Assembly (NCBI GenBank): GCA_004151065.3
Contig: NWUY0300006178.1
Span: 53,250 to 75,042, forward strand
Direction: 5' to 3'
DNA: 21,793 bases
Source of the DNA: Larix sibirica
Lineage: Eukaryota; Streptophyta; Pinopsida; Pinales; Pinaceae
Made by a program: the position numbers and the translations under genes. Below the pieces are notes generated by a model. The model was not told where the DNA came from and did no database searches. It saw only the letters and a list, made by a program, of their open reading frames with translations. Below are positions 16,845 to 21,793 of the stretch, one piece after another (within the stretch, counting starts at the first letter, position 1; each line of letters starts with the position of its first letter).

Positions 16845-18995
16845 TCATGGTAATCCCTGGTGATGGGACTCGCCATTACGCCTCCCCAAACGCCCCATGT
16901 CAGTTTCACGAGGAAGAGAGGCTCCATCTTCTTGTTGACGATAATTTTTGAGATCAGAGCTGGCCAAGTGGCAGCAATTAGTGACCCAGGTGTTGTGTCG
17001 GTAGTCCTCCAGGGTACCCTCAGAGTGGGCTCTACCATCATTGATACCTTGATTAGCCAGTAAGTCTGCCACCTTATTAACATCCTAACAAACATGGCCA
17101 AAAGTGATGGCACTATGATTCGCCAGCATAGATTTCAAAAGATCTAATCTGTACAGCAGGCGCCAACTGGAGGAAATTTTAGCAGGAGATTGGCCGTTGT
17201 CCAAACACTTAGCCAACTAAATAATAATGTGAGAATCCCCCTCCAAAATAGCCGAGAACCATCCTTCGTTAACCGCCATGTGGATGCCCTGAATAAGACC
17301 CTCCAACTCAATAGAGTTGTTGGAATCAACTCCGAGGTTACCGAAAAATACTTTAAGGATTCGGCCAGCTCCGTCCCTACAAACCCCTCCAAAACCAGCC
17401 AATCCCAGATTACCCCTGGAAGTCCCGTCAAAATTAATTTTAAAGACCTGAGCATGAGGAGGGGACCAAAATCGACGACTGGAAGGCTTACAAGTGTTAG
17501 CTTTTATGCGTAAACCTTCCAAATCAGAACTACAAATCCCCCAGCCCGAAGCAATGCGACGATCCCCCTCCGACAGATCGCGATCCTTATCCCCCCATGA
17601 AATGCTTTGGATAGTCTCTTTCATATTATTGACAATTAGATTCCATATCACTTCGACGTTATGACTTTTGTCCCTGAAGATACGGTGATTTCGATCCTTC
17701 CAAACATTCCTTAAAACCATCCTAGGGAACATTAACCAAAAGGTAGAGATAATCGGATTGGAAAAGGCTTTGAAATTCCAATTATTGATGGTCTAGGCCG
17801 GATGATCTCTAACCCGGTCGCTCTTGCAAAAGATCATAACACCCTGATCCCACAGACTGGACGAGAAGGTGCAGCTATCCAATAAATGCCCAGAGGTTTC
17901 CTTAGAGAGGCAGGATAAGGGACACCGAGAGGGGCCCATAATCCCTCTTTTCCCGAGGTTTTCACAGGTTAAAATTCTTACCCAAGCAACCAGCCAACAG
18001 AAGATCGTGACTTTAGTCCAGGGGTGCATCCCCCATACCTTCTTCCAAATGTTATCACCCTCCATATTGTTGTTGATTCTGATGTCGTATGCCTCCTTGA
18101 TACTGAAAACTCCTTTCGGGTTATAACCCCATCAAAGCTTATTAGGCCCCATTTTGACAGGAATAACACGTTCCTTAAGCATGGTCTCAAAATCCCTCAG
18201 ATCCTCCATATTGATAAGCCCTTCCATCCAACCACAGTCCGCCCACTGTCTATGGCCATCAACCAAGACTTCCTCCCAATAGTCACAAAGTTGAATCTTG
18301 CCATTGGCCATACTTCTAGCCCGAATATCCTTCTACCTGGGGTCTGCACCTAGTTTAGGGAACTGTTGCCAAGAGTCATCCCAAAAGTTGGTAGAATCAC
18401 CATTGTAAATTTCCCAAAAGCTGTGATCTTGTACAAGATTATGGCTAGAAAAATCTTTTGCCCAAATATGGGAACCATTCCTGACTTCATTGAAATGGAT
18501 CAGATTCCCATGTAGCCTATCTCTGGCATATTTCGCGTGCCACAAACGAGCCCATGGTTCCAAGCTATGGTTGCACCACCGCCACCAAATTTTGGAGCCA
18601 TAGACTTTGCTAAGGATCTCTGGGTCTCTAATGCCAAGGCCACCAGTATTCTTAGGGTGACAAAGCTTTTCCCAGCCAACCAGAGCAAACTTAGATTTTT
18701 CCTCCCTGCCACCCCATAGGAAATTTCGTTGAATGCTCCTTATTTATTTGAGAATTGACTTGGGAGCAGAGAGCATAGAGAAGAGGTAAACAGGCATATC
18801 CTGGAGGATAGACTTAACCAAAACTAACCGACTGGGAAGATATAGAGGTCTGAGCATCCAACTTGCAATCCTTTTCCGGATCCTGTCAATTAAGTCTTGC
18901 CACGAAACCTTCCGAATGGTGCTTTCCATGAGGGGGACACCCAGGTACTTTGAAGGGAGAGAGCCTTTGGCATAGCCTTAAATCCTCAGAATATT
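16845..18995 (-). pseudogene. LINE ORF2 3' half: RT thumb/linker, zf-RVT, RNase H
   Basis: One minus-strand frame continues from about 18995 to the stop at 16845 with about five stop codons (near 18741, 18330, 17790, 17217 and 17088) and no detected frameshift. It begins in the region after the catalytic RT core (KYLGVPLMESTIRK) and passes the typical linker GLGIRDPEILSKVYGSKIWW and the FW/WDDSW block. At about 17850-18120 it reaches a zf-RVT region (CPLSCLSKETSGHLLDSC, Cys and His ligands visible). RNase H follows, with all four catalytic acids: Asp in FDGTS, Glu in SIELEGL, Asp in EGDS and Asp in KVADLLANQG. RNase H would remove the RNA strand of the cDNA hybrid. In plants this domain is known to have been added to L1-clade LINEs. 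The copy is dead because of its stops, but the catalytic residues are intact. Confidence 0.85.
16859..17450 (-). other. RNase H domain of the LINE
   Basis: The core runs from VFKINFDGTSRGNLGLAGFG (near 17440) to ADLLANQGIND (near 17040). The order D, E, D, D of catalytic acids is complete. Two stops fall inside the domain (17217 and about 17088). After ADLLANQG the tail of about 65 residues to the stop is not recognisable as part of RNase H. Confidence 0.8.
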
Positions 18996-19800
18996 ACGCT
19001 GGGTAATTTTGGCAGTATGGAAGAAGAAGACTTGAGACTTGGTAGGATTGACTTCAAGCCTGGATGCCTTTGCAAAAAGTTTTAAGTCTTTCTTGAAGAT
19101 ACGAGCCTCTTAGAATGAAGGGTGCCCCATTAGCATGGCATCATCAACAAACTGTTGGTGCATCTGCTTATCCAAACCAGGGTGGAGTTGGAGGCCACGA
19201 ATACTACCATCATTTGCCAGGCTTTGGAGGAGTCTGCTCAGTCCCTCAGCCATAAGGATAAAAAGAAAAGGAGAAAGGGAACCCCTTGGTGGATGCTCCG
19301 AGAAGCCTGTAAGATCTTAGATGGGGATCCATTGAACAGGATGGAAAAGAAAGGAGTAGAGATAAGGTTCATAATCCACTTTACCCAAGTTCTATCAAAC
19401 CCAAAGGCCTCCAAAATGCCACGCATGTACTACCAGTTGAGCTTGTCATAAGATTTTTCTAAATCCAACTTGATAAGCACACTAGGTTTCTTTTTAAGCT
19501 TTACAGAGTGGATGGTTTTGTGAACCAAGATGATACCATCCACAATTTGTTTTCCTTCCACAAAACCAGATTGCTCCAGGATGTTAGGGAAGGAAGCAGA
19601 GGTTGGAGCCTATTGGCGATCACCTTAGTAATGAGCTTGTAAATAACATTACAAAGGGCTATGGGTTTGAACTTTCCAAGGGATTCATCTCCTTCCTCCT
19701 TCGGTATAAGCGAGAGGAAGGTAGCATTGAAAGCTTTTAGAACCCCACCACATCTTCGCGATTCTTCAACAATGCCCAGAACCTCAACCTTGATCATATC
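18996..19800 (-). pseudogene. LINE ORF2 reverse transcriptase core
   Basis: The reverse transcriptase polymerises cDNA primed from the nicked target. Visible motifs in order are FNATFLSLIPK and FKPIALCNVIYKLITKVIANR (19620-19730), GFVEGKQIVDGI, motif A LIKLDLEKSYDKLNW with its Asp (near 19440-19480), a GxP-type SIHQG block followed by PLSPF-like sequence, and motif C FVDD at 19140-19151 (the Y/FxDD active site). Both aspartates of FVDD and the motif A aspartate are intact. The frame changes between segments 19501-19797, 19238-19426 and the sequence below, so at least two frameshifts occurred, and a stop follows the motif A block. The length and order of motifs are normal for plant L1-type RT. 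Confidence 0.85.
19140..19151 (-). other. RT active-site FVDD
   Basis: TTT GTT GAT GAT on the minus strand encodes FVDD within HQQFVDDAMLMGHPSF. This is the metal-binding motif C of reverse transcriptases; plant L1 LINEs usually carry F-A-D-D or a close variant. Confidence 0.85.
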
Positions 19801-19907
19801 CCAGAAAGAGTGGAAAAAGTTAGTGGTAAAACCGTCCGGTCCGGGGCCTTCCCAAGGGCCATCTGATGCATGGCCACCTCAACTTCCTGAAGAGACACAT
19901 GGTTTGT

Positions 19908-20905
19908 TCAGCAGCTCGTTGTGGTCTCTAGAACAATTCTGGGAATGTGACGAGTTATTTGGGAAATAGCAAGATCCACCCTATCTTCCTTTAAGACAGA
20001 GGCAAAATGGTTGACAAGAACCTCTTCAATCTCACCTCTCGTTTCCACTTGACTCCCATCATCCTTTTTTATCTTAAAAATCTTGGATCTATGGCGATTT
20101 TGAATAACCGTGTTATGGAAGAATTTCGTGTTCTTCTCCCCATCTTGGAGCCACTTGGTTCCTGGACTTTTGTTTCCAGTAGAACTCCTCCTGCCTTTCC
20201 CTGGCTTCAAGTTGGTCCAGCAGGAGGTGCTTCGTCTCTCTTAAGGCATCATCCCACCTTCAATCATACCTCTGCCTGGATCTGCTCCAAATTTCGGTCA
20301 ACTTTTGCTTGTCCTCGAAGATGTTGCCAAAATCTTCCTTGTTCCAAGTGCGAATTTTGGCTTTGAGGGCTTGGAGTTTTTTCTGAAATTGGAACATTCC
20401 GGTACCCTTTGGGTGGACCAGCTCCTGCCACCACTGCCCCACCAAATATTTGAAGTCTTTATGCTCCAACCATAATTGCTCAAACCTAAAAGGTTTATAA
20501 AGGACAGTGTTTGACCAATCCCAATTGAGACAAATAGGCCAATGGTCAGAGCCCGCTGAGGGCATCACACTGGCTCTGACATCTCCCGTTCCATGGGAAA
20601 TGTCCTCAGATGTCAGGAATCTATCAAGTATGGACACCACAAGATGCTGACCTCCTCATTTGTTATTCCAGGTATGCCACCCATTTCCAATCTCAATGTC
20701 AATGAAAGGACTATGGGATAGAAACTCCTTGAATCTTCTTGGAATCTATCCAGAACTCTCCTGCCACCCTTCTTCTCATCAAGCGAGGATATGATATTAA
20801 AATCTCCACCCACAATCCGAGAGCCCGATACAGCGTCATCCACCATCCAAGATAAGAATCTGATAAAAGAGTGCTTAAGAGGGAAAGCACTAGGACCGTA
20901 AATGT
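19908..20905 (-). pseudogene. LINE ORF2 endonuclease C-terminus and linker, copy A
   Basis: From the N at 20906 downward on the minus strand this copy reads GPSAFPLKHSFIRFLSWMVD, then the endonuclease signature GGDFN followed by ISSLDEKKGGRRVLDRFQE, and, after a frameshift, LDRFLTSEDI and GSDHWPICLNW. GDFN and SDH are two conserved motifs of the apurinic-like endonuclease that nicks the target DNA. They are followed by the charged linker (NKEDFGNIFEDKQ...) and by TKWLQDGEKNTKFFHNTVI, the usual entry to the RT domain. At least three frame changes break it. It is the version continuous with the RT at 18996-19800. Confidence 0.75.
20132..20905. repeat. LINE internal repeat, copy A
   Basis: About 774 bp, collinear with 20907-21682 and about 93-94% identical over the half I compared by eye. 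It starts TTCTTCTCCCCATCTTGG and ends CTAGGACCGTAAATGT at the N. Confidence 0.85.
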
Positions 20906-20906
20906 N
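20906..20906. other. Ambiguous base (N) at the repeat junction
   Basis: This is the second of two N in the window. The sequence AATGT-N-TTCTCCCC switches here from the end of copy A to the start of copy B. At the corresponding end of copy B (about 21682) the element instead continues AATGTTAACCAGAG, so the N marks the breakpoint to the base. Confidence 0.85.
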
Positions 20907-21682
20907 TTCTCCCCATCTTGGAGCCATTGGTTCCTGGACTTTTGTTTCCAGTAAATCTCCTCCTGCCTTTCCCTGGCTTCAAGTTGGTCGAGCGGGAGGT
21001 GCTCAGTCTCTCTTAAGGCATCATCCTAGCCTTCAATCATACCTATGCACTAGATCTGCTCCAAATCTTCGGTCAACTTTTGCTTGTCCTCAAAGATGTT
21101 TCCAAAATCTTCCTTGTCCCAAGTGCGAATTTTGGCTTTGAGAGCTTGGAGTTTTTTTCTGAAATTGAAACATTCCGGTACCCTCTAGGGGGACAAGATC
21201 CTACCACCACTACCCCCACCAAATATTTGAAGTCTTTATGCTCCTACCAGAACTGCTCAAACCTAAAAGGTTTATAAAGGACAGTGTTTGACCAATCCCA
21301 ATTGAGACAAATAGGCCAATGGTCAGAGCTCGCTGAGGGCATCACACTGGCGCTAACATCTCCCATACCACGGGAAATGTCTTCAGACGTCAGGAATCTA
21401 TCAAGTCTGGATGCCACAAGATGTTGACCACCTCGTTTGTTATTCTAGGTATGCCACCCATTTCTAGTCTCAATGTCAATGAAAGGACTATGGGATAGAA
21501 ACTCCATGAATGCTTCTTGGAATCTATCCAGAACTCTCCTGCCACCCTTCTTCTCATCAAGCGTGGATATGAGATTAAATTATCCACCCACAATCCAAGA
21601 GCCTGATACATCCTGTTCCACCATCCAAGATAAGAATCTGATAAAAGAGTGCTTAAGAGGCAAAGCACTAGGACTGTAAATG
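20907..21682. repeat. LINE internal repeat, copy B
   Basis: A second, diverged copy of 20132-20905, in direct orientation. Differences are scattered substitutions plus small indels: for example an extra G after CATGAAT near 21511, and a change at the AAAATCTCC/AAATTATCC site near 21577 that shifts the endonuclease frame. Confidence 0.85.
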
Positions 21683-21793
21683 TTAACCAGAGTACCTTTT
21701 GCACCAGAGTCTAAAATAGTAAAATTAGATGAAATAGAAAACTGATTAGTTCTCCAATCAGACAGAAGCAAAGAGTGAGGGAGCCATAAGACA
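20907..21793 (-). pseudogene. LINE ORF2 endonuclease, copy B, runs off the edge
   Basis: It enters at the right edge on the minus strand with LLSDWRTNQFSISSNFTILD, continues through GTLVNIYSPSALPLKHSF and reaches WIVGG of the GGDFN motif, where a frameshift near 21580 interrupts it. Further down, counterparts of the copy A blocks appear: DEKKGGRRV-like, SDHWP-like near 21310-21330, the linker and KFFH-position sequence. The N-terminal catalytic residues of the endonuclease lie outside the window. It either belongs to a second LINE copy or is the true upstream part of this one. Confidence 0.75.

Larger units (their letters stand above)
15552..21793 (-). mobile_element. L1-type plant LINE, 3' part, 5' end outside window
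   Basis: Read on the minus strand the order is endonuclease C-terminus, linker, reverse transcriptase, zf-RVT zinc region, RNase H, a separate 215-codon ORF, a 3' UTR of about 260 bases and a poly(A) tail. This is the domain order of plant L1-clade non-LTR elements that carry an added RNase H. In-frame stops are sparse (about five in 695 codons of the 3' half), so it is much younger than the LTR element to its left. The 5' end, including ORF1 and the endonuclease N-terminus, lies beyond 21793, so its target duplication cannot be checked. An internal repeat of about 775 bp meets at an N (20906) and may be an assembly join of two copies. Confidence 0.85.

Noticed and set aside
16481-17113. A 210-codon minus-strand open frame overlapping the end of RNase H.
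   Set aside because: The RNase H motif ADLLANQG is in another phase over the same bases. This frame gives no motif and is taken as an overlap artefact.

Overview
This window reads as plant nuclear DNA made of transposable elements. I found no host gene, rRNA, intact tRNA, CRISPR array or bacterial-type feature. The AT-rich spacers, the LTR elements primed by initiator-Met tRNA, and a LINE whose ORF2 carries a zf-RVT zinc region and an RNase H domain all point to a seed plant. The deep, nested decay would suit a large, slowly purged genome such as a gymnosperm's. That last step is inference; the species cannot be named from the sequence.

Layout. Positions 1-1847 are AT-rich spacer with faint short repeats. 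Positions 1848-10640 hold an old, minus-strand LTR retrotransposon. Its 5' LTR is 8750-10640. Below it come a primer-binding site within 63-bp tandem repeats, a stop-ridden gag-like frame with a CCHC-like knuckle (about 7034-8516), an in-frame 20-21 residue peptide repeat, a second unrecognised decayed frame (5671-6335) and a polypurine tract at 5671-5684. The 3' LTR (1848-5670) is broken by two other elements: the left part of a plus-strand LTR retrotransposon (2801-3923) and a clean 843-bp solo LTR (4229-5071) flanked by CTAG. No reverse transcriptase or integrase is visible between the outer LTRs, so the element looks non-autonomous or gag-only.

Positions 10641-15551 are mostly anonymous AT-rich DNA. 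They contain a plus-strand RNase H fragment of a dead retroelement (10924-11352), a cluster of inverted repeats (12619-13257) and a tRNA-like A-box/B-box scrap (13401-13433). Positions 15552-21793 hold the 3' part of a minus-strand LINE that runs off the right edge: endonuclease C-terminus, reverse transcriptase with FVDD, zf-RVT, RNase H with all four acidic catalytic residues, then a separate and still open 215-codon ORF, a short 3' UTR and a 10-A tail.

The main items for a second look are these. (1) An uninterrupted, unrecognised ORF lies downstream of RNase H inside the LINE. (2) The only two N characters in the window (3924 and 20906) both sit exactly where homologous sequence restarts, which suggests assembly joins rather than biology. 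(3) The primer-binding site of the old LTR element has been multiplied in a 63-bp tandem array.
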